A DNA stretch of 64,000 bases from Zygnema cylindricum (Eukaryota > Streptophyta > Zygnematophyceae > Zygnematales > Zygnemataceae): NCBI GenBank assembly GCA_037447655.1, contig JBBHKE010000932.1:221479-285478 (forward strand). Reading direction: 5' to 3'. Of this stretch, positions 25,137 through 35,000 are shown in pieces. Positions within the stretch are counted from its first letter, which is position 1. Each line of letters begins with the position of its first letter. Under the pieces are notes generated by a model. The model was not told the DNA's origin. It worked only from the letters and a program-made list of their open reading frames with translations, and did not search any database. The position numbers were made by a program, and so were the translations under genes.

Positions 25137-25750
25137 TCAATTAAATATATACGAAAAACAACTCCATAAGTCCCCCCAGTCCGGGGGAGCACGTTGAGGG
25201 AGATCCCGAGCACGGCGACGATCCATAACCGCAACAGTCGATCGGAGGAGAATAGAAGCTTGAACTCGCTGTAGAGCCACAGATAAGCGTTGACGGTAAA
25301 AAGAAGTAAGGACCGAAGGAGGAGGGCTCCCAGGTCCTCGACGCTCGAAAGCACGTCGTGCACAAGTACGGAGAAACTCGTCCAGTGCAACACCCAAACG
25401 ACCAAAGATCTCGACCGCCATCAGAATAAAGTCATCCATAGGGTCCCGGTGGGCATAATCACGCTCCTTCGCCTTAGCAGCATCACGAGCTGCCACCCCA
25501 AGATGTCGAGCCGCCTGTCCAACAACTGTAGCTGAAGTAGGGTTCGCCAGAACATTATCACCGAAAATGCGACGGGCACCATCAAGCAAAACAACATCGA
25601 TCCGACAGATAATATGAGAAACCTCTCAACGCACAGAAAAGCCCCCTTCTGAAGCGATAGTGGCAACGGTGTCTCGAATAGTGTCCTGCACCTGGATCAA
25701 ATCTCCCCCATGGGAGCAACGAAGCAAATGGACACCATTGGGACCTAAGA
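25137..25750 (-). pseudogene. LINE polyprotein C-terminal fragment (copy 3, downstream piece)
   Basis: The minus strand encodes LGPNGVHLLRCSHGGDLIQVQDTIRDTVATIASEGGFSV, then a stop at about 25626, then LLDGARRIFGDNVLANPTSATVVGQAARHLGVAARDAAKAKERDYAHRDPMDDFI and GRLGVALDEFLRTCARRAFERR. These match the C-terminal Cys/His and DIVLTNP-like blocks of copy 1. The protein is broken by the Copia insertion and by an internal stop. Confidence 0.75.
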
Positions 25751-25756
25751 CACGAC

Positions 25757-26923
25757 TGTAGAAATTAATGGTTTTTAAGTATTTTCTAGGTCTGAATAGA
25801 AATAAAGAAGCCAAGGCATCTACCTCTAACTTCTCTCTCCAACTCTCAAACTTGTCGCAGTCACTGAGAAATTGGAGAGGAAGCTAGAGCCATGGCTACC
25901 TAGGCTATCCTGAGGTTTACGGGAAATTTATATTAGTCAAGGGATTAATTACTAAAAGGTCAACTCTCAAACTTGTCGCAGCCACTGAGAAATTGGAGAG
26001 GAAGCTAGAGCCATGGCTACCTAGGTTATCCTGAGGTTTACGGGAAATTTATATTAGTCAAGGGATTCATTACTAAAAGGTATGTGCCGGCGACAGGATT
26101 TGATCCTATACCTGCCGGCCGTTAAAGAGTATATAACTGGTAGCCTTAGCCGTTAAGTCTAGAAGTAGTCTTACATAGTATATAGTACGATAATGATTTA
26201 AACATGTACACGTAGGATAAATCATTTAACTATAACTGTTAACGGGATACATAGATATAGTAGTGTAAAAGTACGAATTGCGGTACGGAAAAGAAATCAA
26301 TACCGCGCATTGATTTCGTAAGCGAAACAAATACCGCGCATGTATTTATTACGGCTACGATCAAATGCGAGTTTAATCAGACGGCCGGAATTAGCGCCGA
26401 GATCGCGGAAGGAGAATTCGGCGGTTTGTGGACATCGCCACATCGGATGACACGCGGCGATGTAACATTGGAGCGCGGCATCTCCGAGGATTAAAGGAGC
26501 GAATCCGGGTATTCCACGTGTGGACATTAAGGGCATGTCGTACAGTGTCCGTGCATAAAGTACACCGGCAGCTGTACTTTTGCGTACGGAACTGTATTCT
26601 GATTCGTTCTGTACATCAGTGGATAGAGTCTATGAGAGAGATAGGACTTAGAAAAATTAGAAGATAGGACCCTCTCTCCCAGAGAGCTTCTGTACAAAAG
26701 GTCAACTTTGACCCTCCATAACTTACTGCTCAGGGGAGCAAATTCAGAGATTCTTTTTGCTATCGACTCAGGGGAGTCTTGCCTTCACAGAGGTGAAGGT
26801 GGTCAGAGTTTTTGTTTGCCAGGGTGGCAGTTACTTTTGCTTAAACACAAAGGGGTCAGGATTATCCTAGAGGCTTCTTGGAAGTTGTCCACTCTGAGGA
26901 CTTATGGAGGTCTCAGAGTTTCG
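25757..26923 (+). repeat. Copia 5' LTR
   Basis: It begins TGTAGAAATTAATGG and ends CTCAGAGTTTCG, where the terminal base differs from the CA of the 3' LTR. The length is 1167 bp against 1048 bp for the 3' LTR. The difference is almost entirely a perfect-register tandem duplication of 121 bp (25840-25960 and 25961-26081, each starting CAACTCTCAAACTTG). Confidence 0.92.
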
Positions 26924-26945
26924 GGTTATGGGCCCACCCTCTAGG
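26924..26945 (+). promoter_or_regulatory. Candidate primer-binding site after the 5' LTR
   Basis: The first TGG beyond the LTR is at 26929 (TGGGCCCACC). It could pair with a tRNA 3' end in CCA. It does not match the usual plant initiator-Met site (TGGTATCAGAGC), so the primer tRNA is unassigned. Confidence 0.3.
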
Positions 26946-28955
26946 GTACCAATCTTTAATGGAACTGGCTTCATATACTGGGAAAGTATTATGATAGGAG
27001 CTCTATGCGAAAAAAGGTTTTGGGGGATAGTGAGTGGACGATTGGGGCGTCCATCAAGTCTTGGAATTCCTCCAGGTTTAAAGGAAGCAGATTCACCAGG
27101 AAAGAGGATTCACCTTCAACGGAGGAAACAAAAGAAGGAGAGGTGGTGGACAAAGGAAGGGAGAAGGAGGCGACCACACCAATAGCAACTGGTTTAGCAT
27201 TCATGTCGCCTATTCCGAGGAACGAGGAGAATGATACTGAAACCTGGGACTTCAACAATATGGCGGCAAAGCACTTCATCCTACGCCATCTCACTCAAGG
27301 ACTTGCATGTCCTCATTTGCAGGTAGAAAGGGCATCCGATCTTTGGATGGCTCTCATAGAGATGTACCGAAGTGGTACGATTCAGCAACAACAGTTGGCT
27401 GATCAGAAAGTTAAAGAGTATGTATACAAAGGGGGAAATATGTTGGATTTTTGCAATGAGCTTGCTACACTCTTCATGGAGCTAGAGAGTGCGGGAAAAG
27501 TTTTTAGTGAAAAAGAAAAGGTTAACTGTTTACTGATGAAGTTAACTGATGAGTTTGAGAACATAGTCAACCGTGTGCAGTACTTGCCGGACTCAAGGTG
27601 GATATGGAACTCAGTGGTAGGGATGATTCTCGTTCGAGAGAATACGATTGAGATCCGAAGGGGAGGAAAGAGTGGCCAAGCCTTGGCAACAGCAACCGAT
27701 TGGAGGAACAAGGATTCTCGGAAACTAGTCGGAAACTATGGGGGTAGGGAGCAGAAAAAACATGTTGACGAGTTCGAACCACGGGCTCCCAAAGGTTTAT
27801 GTCATTTTTGTAAGAAACCAGGGCACTATATGGCAGAGTGCACTAAACTAACCGAGCTTTGGTTAAAGGAGGGGCAGACCGGTAGTACCCCGAGAGGAAA
27901 GAAAAAGGCCCTTGTCACACAGGTACTTGAGGCGAAATCCGAGGACGAGGACAATGAGCTCCTTTTGGATGAGGATTTGGAGGCGAAAACTGAGGTTGAA
28001 ATTCCACGAAGGCAGAAATGTGCTTACGGTGGATTGAAAGGTGAAGCAGGTTGGATTATAGATTCAGGTGCCTCAATGCACATGTGTAAGGATAGGCACC
28101 TGTTCACTAAGATAAGAAAGATTCTCACCGTAGAGATAGAGTACGGGGATGGGAGGATAGTCACCACTACTCTTGTAGGATCGGTTGATCTGAAAGTGTT
28201 AGTAGAAGGAAAGACATCCATATTAACATTCTCCGATGTATTGTTTATTCCGGAGCTGAACAAAAACCTTATCTCTACATCTGTATTAGATGATAAGGGT
28301 TTTTTCACTAGCACTAGGGAAGGAGTCTTTACTGCTAGTTTTGAGGAGGATGTCTATTTCATTGCTCAGAAAGGTAGCCATGGGATGTTTAGGCTGGTCT
28401 TAAGTAATGAAACGAAGAAACTTTATTATGCTGGTGTTCATGATATTATGATGTGGCATAAGAGGCTTGGGCATGTGAATCTAGATAAGTTAAGAGAGAT
28501 GAAAAAGATGGGAGTGGTGGAAGGGATTCAGTTCAATGAGAGTGATGATATAAGTGATTGTAGTGGGTGTGCTCAAGGTAAAGCACACAGATTACCCTTT
28601 CCTAAAACAGCCACCTACAAGGGAGAAAAACTTCTAGATCTAGTACACACAGATATTTGGGGACCGGCTAGAGTGCCCTCACCGGGGGGGAAGAGATTTA
28701 TGATGACTATAACTGATGATTGGTCTCGGTATTCCCGGGTGTATTTTTTGAAAAACAAGTCAGAAGCTGAGGATTGTTTTAGACAATATAAAGCATAGAG
28801 CGAAAAACTCCATGAAACTCCAATCAAGAGAGTAAGGAGTGACAATGGTGGAGAGTATACTTCTAACCAGTTTGAGGATTTTTTGAGGGAAGATGGGGTT
28901 CAACACCAAAAGACAGTTCCAGAAAATCCGGAACAGATGGGGTAGCTGAAAGGTT
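26929..28955 (+). pseudogene. Copia gag-protease-integrase, frameshifted
   Basis: Gag starts near ATGGGCCCACC with VPIFNGTGFIYWESIMIGAL, then shifts frame near 27100. The main open frame (to TAG at 28796) holds the gag UBN2-type helical region (WDFNNMAAKHFILRHLTQGL, LWMALIEMYRSG), a CCHC zinc knuckle CHFCKKPGHYMAEC, the aspartic protease core WIIDSGASMHMC, the pre-integrase motif MWHKRLGHVNLDKL, and the integrase start with catalytic Asp in HTDIWGP. After the stop the text continues RVRSDNGGEYTS (second catalytic Asp) and then breaks up by frameshift and stops around the ENPEQMG site where the catalytic Glu belongs. These proteins package RNA, process the polyprotein and insert cDNA; this copy cannot make an intact integrase. 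Confidence 0.9.
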
Positions 28956-29113
28956 AAATAGAACACTAAGTGATAGTGGTAGATGTATGTTGTCGGATAA
29001 GAAGATAGGAAAAAATGTTTTGGGCAGATGCAATGAACTTTGCTAATTACCTCAAAAATAGAGTTCTTACTTCAGCTATAAAAGATCAAACACCTTATGA
29101 GAGATGGACAGGC

Positions 29114-29214
29114 CGGAAACTAGACTTATCTCATTTAAAGGTTTTCGGCAGTTAAGTATTCAGTCGAAACCAGACTTATCTCATTTAAAGGTTTTCGGCA
29201 GTCAAGTATACAGT
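29114..29214 (+). repeat. About 51-bp tandem duplication inside the Copia integrase region
   Basis: GAAACTAGACTTATCTCATT... (about 29114-29163) is repeated as GAAACCAGACTTATCTCATT... (about 29165-29214), both running through TTTTCGGCAGT to CAGTC. It duplicates the segment encoding LDLSHLKVFGS and breaks the frame. Confidence 0.85.
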
Positions 29215-29747
29215 CTAGATACAGATCGATCTAATTGGAAGCTAGATCCTAAAGAAAACCGGAATACTTATTAGGATATGATGAGGATGTTAAAGGATAT
29301 AGAGTTTATGATCTAAAAAGAGAAGATATAATCTTAGTAATGCATCTAGTAGTTATGGATGAAGGAAAGTCTGTGGATCCCATCAAATATACAAAGTCAG
29401 TAAAAATCAGATTTGAGTCACAAAATTCCGATGACTTTGAGCTTCCTAACTATCCAGGTTTTAGAGACGATGACATTCTTGCAGGTATAAATCAAACTGA
29501 AAAGGACTCGGCTGTGGAAACTCCAGTGACAACTCTACCCGAAGCGGAAGACGTGGTGGAAATTGATTCGGAATGAAGGGATAGGGGAGAAACAGAGTTT
29601 GTTCAAAAGAATCCACGAGAACCATCTATTCCGGCCTCAGATTTTGAGGGGGGAAGGAGAAGTAGTAAAAGACTGCAAGAAAAACAGGTTAATAACAAGG
29701 TAACAAAACTATCTCATCAAGATGAACCTCAAACTTTTTGAGAGGCG

Positions 29748-31205
29748 ATGACTTGTCCAGAAAGAAATCGGTGGAAGATAGCCATCAATGAAGAGATGGC
29801 CTCAATTATGGCAGCCGATACTTTGGAGCTGGTGGATTGTCCACCTAACCGAAAACCAATCGGTTGTAAGTGGGTTTTCAAATTAAAACTGAACCCAGAT
29901 AACACAATCGAGCGCTACAAGGCCCGACTAGTGGCAAAGGGATTTACACAAAATGAGGGAATTGACTACGAGGAAACCTTTGCCCCGGTGGTCAGATTTC
30001 CCTCCGTCCGCATACTTCTCAGCCTGGCAGCAACGGAAGACATGGAAGTGCACCAGATGGACATCAAAACAACCTTTTTACACGGAGAATTGGAAGAGGA
30101 GATCTTCATGCGACAACCCGAAGGGTTTGTGGAAGAAGGAGAGGAGAGTAAGGTATGCCGGCTGATTAAATCTCTTTATGGTTTGAAACAGGCGCCTCGA
30201 CAGTGGAATAAGAAGCTTGATGAGTTTCTTACCGGTCTGGGATATATCCATATCAGCTCAGATCACTCAATCTATGTTTTCGAAGATGAGGAAGGTTTTA
30301 TATTTATTGCAATTTATGTTGATGATTTGCTTGTTTTAAGTAAATCAATGGAAAAAATTAATAAACTGAAAACCTATCTTAAGGGGAGATTTGAAATGAA
30401 GGATATGGGGGAAGCAAAATATATTTTGGGAATTCAAGTAGAGAGAGACCGAAAAAGAAAAATTATAAGATTGACTCAAAAGGAAGCAATAGGGAACATG
30501 CTTGAAAAATTTCAAATGGATAAAGCTAATAGTTGTACAACTCCAATGGAATTGAAGAAGGGAAGTGAGGGGAGTGAGGAAGAAGGAGTCATAGTCTTAG
30601 ACGAGGAATTATCTCCTGGAGAACAGAAGTTCATGCAGACTATTCCTTACAGGCAAGTAGTGGGAAGTCTAATCTATTTTATGAATTGTACCCGCCCGGA
30701 TTTAGCTGCAGCTGTAGGAGTGCTGAGTAGAAGTCTAAATGCTCCCACTAAGAGGGATTGGGAGGCAGCTAAGAGAGTTCTTAGATACTTGATAGGAACT
30801 AGGGATCTATGGTTGCATTTGGGTGGGGAGAATACTGACATCACTACTTGGAGTGATGCTAGTTATGGTGATGCTCCGATGACGAGATGCACTTCTGGAT
30901 ATGTATTATATGTGGGTGATGGGGCTTGCTGTTGGAGTAGCAAACAGCAAAATGTTATTGCTCAGTCCACCATGGAGGCTGAGTATATGGCCTCTTGCTC
31001 TGCTGTAAAAGAATTGATGTGGGTCAAGTCTTTACTTGGTGAACTTGGTCATCTTAAGAGTGGTGTGCAGAAAATATTTTGTGATAATCAAGCAGCAATT
31101 GCTATTTCTGCCAATCCTAAACATCATTTTAAAGCCAAACATATGGACATTAGACTCAGCTTTGTTAGAGAGAAAGTAGAAAATAAAATAATCAGTTTAG
31201 AGTAG
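29748..31205 (+). CDS. Copia reverse transcriptase-RNase H
   Basis: An uninterrupted 485-codon frame. RT landmarks: PIGCKWVFKLKLNPDNTIERYKARLVAKGFTQ, VHQMDIKTTFLHGELEEEIFM (motif A Asp), SLYGLKQAPRQW (motif B) and FIAIYVDDLLVLS (motif C with the YVDD catalytic pair). RNase H landmarks: TTWSDASYGD, STMEAEYMA, FCDNQAAIAI and KAKHMDIRLSF, carrying the acidic catalytic residues. A TAG at 31203 ends the frame early; in-frame text beyond it still reads RPHSEMVADMMTKPV, the usual Copia C-terminus, so the original protein was about 20 residues longer. It copies element RNA into DNA in virus-like particles. The start shown is the first ATG of the frame and not necessarily a natural protein N-terminus, since RT is normally released from a polyprotein. 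Confidence 0.93.
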   Translation: MTCPERNRWKIAINEEMASIMAADTLELVDCPPNRKPIGCKWVFKLKLNPDNTIERYKARLVAKGFTQNEGIDYEETFAPVVRFPSVRILLSLAATEDMEVHQMDIKTTFLHGELEEEIFMRQPEGFVEEGEESKVCRLIKSLYGLKQAPRQWNKKLDEFLTGLGYIHISSDHSIYVFEDEEGFIFIAIYVDDLLVLSKSMEKINKLKTYLKGRFEMKDMGEAKYILGIQVERDRKRKIIRLTQKEAIGNMLEKFQMDKANSCTTPMELKKGSEGSEEEGVIVLDEELSPGEQKFMQTIPYRQVVGSLIYFMNCTRPDLAAAVGVLSRSLNAPTKRDWEAAKRVLRYLIGTRDLWLHLGGENTDITTWSDASYGDAPMTRCTSGYVLYVGDGACCWSSKQQNVIAQSTMEAEYMASCSAVKELMWVKSLLGELGHLKSGVQKIFCDNQAAIAISANPKHHFKAKHMDIRLSFVREKVENKIISLE

Positions 31206-31310
31206 CGACCACATAGTGAGATGGTAGCAGATATGATGACCAAACCTGTGCCTCCCCTAAGCTAATTTTCTGCAGGGAGAAGTGTGGTCTGAAATTAAAG
31301 ATTGACTAGA

Positions 31311-31322
31311 AAATAAAGGGAG
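31311..31322 (+). promoter_or_regulatory. Polypurine tract before the 3' LTR
   Basis: AAATAAAGGGAG lies immediately 5' of the TG that opens the 3' LTR, the expected plus-strand priming site. Confidence 0.75.
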
Positions 31323-32370
31323 TGTAAAAATTAATGGTTTTTAAGTATTTTCTAGGTCTGAATAGAAATAAAGAAGCCGAGACAGTCTACCTCTAACTTC
31401 TCTCTCCAACTCTCAAACTTGTCGCAGTCACTGAGAAATTGGAGAGGAAGCTAGAGCCATGGCTACCTAGGCTATCCTGAGGTTTACGGGAAATTTATAT
31501 TAGTCAAGGGATTAATTACTAAAAGGTATGTGCCGGCGACAGGATTTGATCCTGGTACCTGCCGGCCGTTAGAGAGTATATAGCCGCTAGCCTTAGCCGT
31601 TAAGTCTAGAAGTAGTCTTACATAGTATATAGTACGATAATGATTTAAACATGTACACGTAGGATAAATCATTTAACTATAACTGTTAACGGGATACATA
31701 GATATAGTAGTGTAAAAGTACGAATTGCGGTACGGATAAGAAATCAATACCGCGCATTGATTTCGTAAGCGAAACAAATACCGCGCATGTATTTATTACG
31801 GCTACGATCAAATGCGAGTTTAATCGGACGGCCGGAATTAGCGCCGAGATCGCGGAAGGAGAATTCGGCGGTTTGTGGGCATCGCCACATCGGATGACAC
31901 GTGGCGATGTAACATTGGAGCGCGGCATCTCCGAGGATTAAAGGAGCGAATCCGGATATTCCACGTGTGGACATTAAGGGCATGTCGTACAGTGTCCGTA
32001 CATAAAGTACATCGGCAGCTGTACTTTTGCGTACGTAACTGTATTCTGATTGGTTCCGTACATCAGTAGATAGAGTCTGTGAGAGAGATAGGACTTAGAA
32101 AAATTAGAAGATAGGACCCTCTCTCCCTGAGAGCTTCTGTACAAAAGGTCAACTTTGACCCTCCATAACTTACTGCTCAAGGGAGCAAATTCAGAGATTC
32201 TTTTTGCTATCGACTCAGGGGAGTCTTGCTTTCACAAGGGTGAAGGTGGTCAGAGTTTTTGTCTGCCAGGGTGGCAGTTATTTTTGCTTAAACACAAAGG
32301 GGTCAGGATTATCCTAGAGGCTTCTTGGAAGTTGTCCACTCTGAGGACTTATGGAGGTCTCAGAGTTTCA
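31323..32370 (+). repeat. Copia 3' LTR
   Basis: It begins TGTAAAAATTAATGG and ends CAGAGTTTCA. It has a single copy of the block that is duplicated in the 5' LTR. Both LTRs share a CCGGC-flanked tRNA-like stretch (about 31535-31605 here) and GTACGG-rich segments. Confidence 0.92.
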
Positions 32371-32375
32371 ACGAC

Positions 32376-32610
32376 CACATGCACAAACAAGAGAGCCAAG
32401 TAAAGGAGGATGGGGGAGGCCAAGGCGAAACCGAAGGGCGGTGGTAAACTGAGCTGGTGAGAATCGGAGAGTGGACAAAATAGGTGTGGCAAAAGCCAAG
32501 ACCTAGAACCAGGTCCACCACAAGAGAGAAAACAAGCACGAGAAGAATCGGAGGGAAGCGCCTTGAGAAGCTCGGATTTAATGGTGGCGACAACCCGATC
32601 GGAAATCGAT
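32376..32610 (-). pseudogene. LINE polyprotein fragment (copy 3, upstream piece)
   Basis: Minus-strand text VVATIKSELLKALPSDSSRACFLSCGGPGSRSWLLPHLFCPLSDS-like, ending in ALRFRLGLPHPPLLGSLVCAC with frame slips, aligns to copy 1 around residues VVAAIKSELLHALPSNSSRARF. It ends at the Copia target site and resumes at 25756. Confidence 0.7.
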
Positions 32611-32621
32611 TACATGCATTC

Positions 32622-34460
32622 CGCTATATTATGTTCATTTATCCTCCCCGTTGGATGTTCATTCTGTCACCCTCTCAGTGAAGTGAGTGTTGTTCAAAAA
32701 ACAGTTTTTCGTTTTAAACATCTTATTGAGATGGTTTGGGGACATTACTGTAAAAAAACCGGTTGACATCATAACAAGAGAATCTCGATCTCGTGCGAGC
32801 CCTCGCACTAACCACACAATCTATATTCTGCACAAATCACAATTTCGATATAAATAAGCAGTCCACTTGGGCGGTTGGGAAAGTTCTTGAGAGAAACACA
32901 ACATGTTTCGTCCCTTCAGTCCTATCCTTTCCACTTGCGTTACATTTTAGTCTTAGTGCCAGCTACATCCTTGTCCACTAATTCGCCAGATAGTTTTTTC
33001 TTTGATTTTGAGCCCAAGGACGACCTTTTTCAAGATCGACAATATTTATTTCAAGCTCTCTTGAATCGTTGTTAAGCTGGAGATGGTCTATTATGGTGTA
33101 CAAACTCCATCATGCTTTCTTTAGGAAGAAAAAGACTTTAGGGACAGCCTTGTTTTAGCGAACAGGCACCTTAGTGTTGATCAACGCTATTAATGCTATT
33201 ATCAATTCTGTAATGTTATTTTACGCTATTACCAATTCCGTAGTGTTTTTTTATGCTGTTACCAATTCCTTAGTGCGAACGCTGCTACCATATCACGGTG
33301 TACCATTCTAGCTGTCTCGGCGAAACCATAATGCGAAAGTGTAAATCATGTGCACATGTGAACACCAGCCCTTAACTGCTATCAACTATGGAACTACAAT
33401 ACACTACAGTACTGTAGGTGACGTTGAACTGTGATTTGAACTACCGCCATAGAACATCAGCACATACATTTTCATGTAGTCATAGTTTTGAAGGACCTAA
33501 CAAAAGTACGAAACTGAATCTTCCCTCTTTCGGCGAAATTTCTCATAAATCTACAATTTGAGCTTCTTGTACTGGGAACTACACCGTGAATCATTATTAA
33601 CGTATATAAATTATTAGTGCGAATGAAGAATTAGTGTCATGGATTCTAATTTGTGTATCAATCCCATTTTCAAAAAATTGTTTATTTGTAATTTCTCCCT
33701 AACGCTGATTTAGGTATACAGAGTCCGCCGTCATTACATATACGTTATAATAGGTGGAAGTACAAATTATGACAATCCGTACGACGTCGAGTCCTTCTAC
33801 TGTAAATATCCATAATTCTATTTTGGGTTCGCGGATATACAACAATTACGCCGTTCATAATTTTACACTAAAATAGGTAGGGATAAAAACGGTCGAAACG
33901 TACGGATTTATGTACTTTCATTTAAGTTCATTCATGATTCTAATAAGCGCATGATTCGTACGCGGTGAATTGATAACAGTAAAAAAAGTGCGAGGACAAC
34001 ATAGGGCGAACCGTACATTGTCACATCATACACTCGATTCCATGCATCTGGTTGATAAGCGTAGTTACGTTATAATGCAGCGAAACCGTACAATTTAAAT
34101 ATGTGTCTTCAGTTCAAATAAGTGTTGTACAATCAACGAAACTCTAACGGAAGGTATTGTACGTTTACGTTTCTTTTCGCATAACGTACATTGAAGTCTG
34201 TGATTGATTTTAATTTTCTTGTCATTCGCGGGGTGAACGAACATTGTGTGACGTTAAATAAGGACCCTTAAATTTAATAAGGTGCCTCGTGGGATGCTTT
34301 ATTACAATTAATGCATTGTAATATTGGGACATAAGTCTAATAAGGATGCGTTTACTTAGATCAAACGTCAAACAAACCTCTTTTTAGTATCACTGTTAAT
34401 TATAATTGAACGTAAAACGAGTAATAATCACTTATTAGGATACATGTTAATGCTAATTGG
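32622..34460. other. Intergenic DNA with MITE remnants
   Basis: No gene was recognised. A family 1 right terminus (CATATCACGGTGTA, ending at 33302) and a left terminus (TACACCGTGAATCATTATTAACG, starting at 33580) are present without convincing partners. About 33150-33260 has repeated GCTATTACCAATTCCGTAGTG-like units. The rest is AT-rich with frequent GTACG words. Confidence 0.45.
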
Positions 34461-35000
34461 CGGTAATTCAGCGACGAAGGTTGATCAGGCGCCATCGTAA
34501 GATTATCATTGGATGTTGCCGAAAACACGTGGCATGTTTACCGTCCACGAATTCCTAAAGTTGGTCGTGTTTCATAGATGACGTTAGAACAACCGATTGT
34601 CGGGGTTACGACGCCGCATTTTTTCCCATCTTCTCTTTGCCGTACAACATGTAAGCTGGAGGGGTTTCCATGGCGCTATCAACATTATATCGACGAAATA
34701 AGTTTTGAAATATTCTGGCAATTTGAACCAACTTTTACAAGATCCCGCTTATATTCCCGCGTTATTAAATATTTTTGAATTCAAAGACATGCTAAAGTTC
34801 AAATTTGAATTTTGAACGAAAAATTCAAAATGACAAATCCCTCCATTATTACACCGCAACTTTCACTTGCAGCTCGTGTATTTATATATATGTATTTGTG
34901 AAAATGGCAAAGACAATATCGCTACTGCTTCCCCATTTGTGTGGGTTGCCACTTTCTTCCTTTTCGGCTGCTCCTATATATTTTTTTTAAGTGATATTAA

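Larger units (their letters stand above)
25757..32370 (+). mobile_element. Ty1/Copia LTR retrotransposon, full length, defective
   Basis: The element spans both LTRs, starts with TG and ends with CA, and is flanked by the 5-bp target duplication ACGAC (25752-25756 and 32371-32375). Internal order is gag, protease, integrase, reverse transcriptase, RNase H, which defines the Copia superfamily. Gag and integrase are broken by frameshifts and stops, whereas the reverse transcriptase-RNase H part is open for 485 codons. The LTRs are still very similar apart from a 121-bp tandem duplication in the 5' LTR, so insertion is fairly recent. It sits inside LINE copy 3. Confidence 0.95.
24909..32610 (-). 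mobile_element. LINE copy 3, minus strand, interrupted by a Copia element
   Basis: The LINE sequence is present in two pieces, 24909-25756 (3' part) and 32376-32610 (5' part). They align to adjacent stretches of copies 1 and 2 on either side of the Copia insertion. The whole is flanked by an 11-bp direct repeat TACATGCATTC (24898-24908 and 32611-32621), a typical LINE target duplication. The 5' end is truncated within the region encoding VVAAIKS. It is a relative of copy 1 but clearly diverged from it. Confidence 0.85.

Noticed and set aside
26428-26667. Pairs of similar ORFs in 26297-26944 and 31686-32403
   Set aside because: They are the two LTRs of one Copia element, whose sequence similarity creates matching spurious ORFs on both strands.
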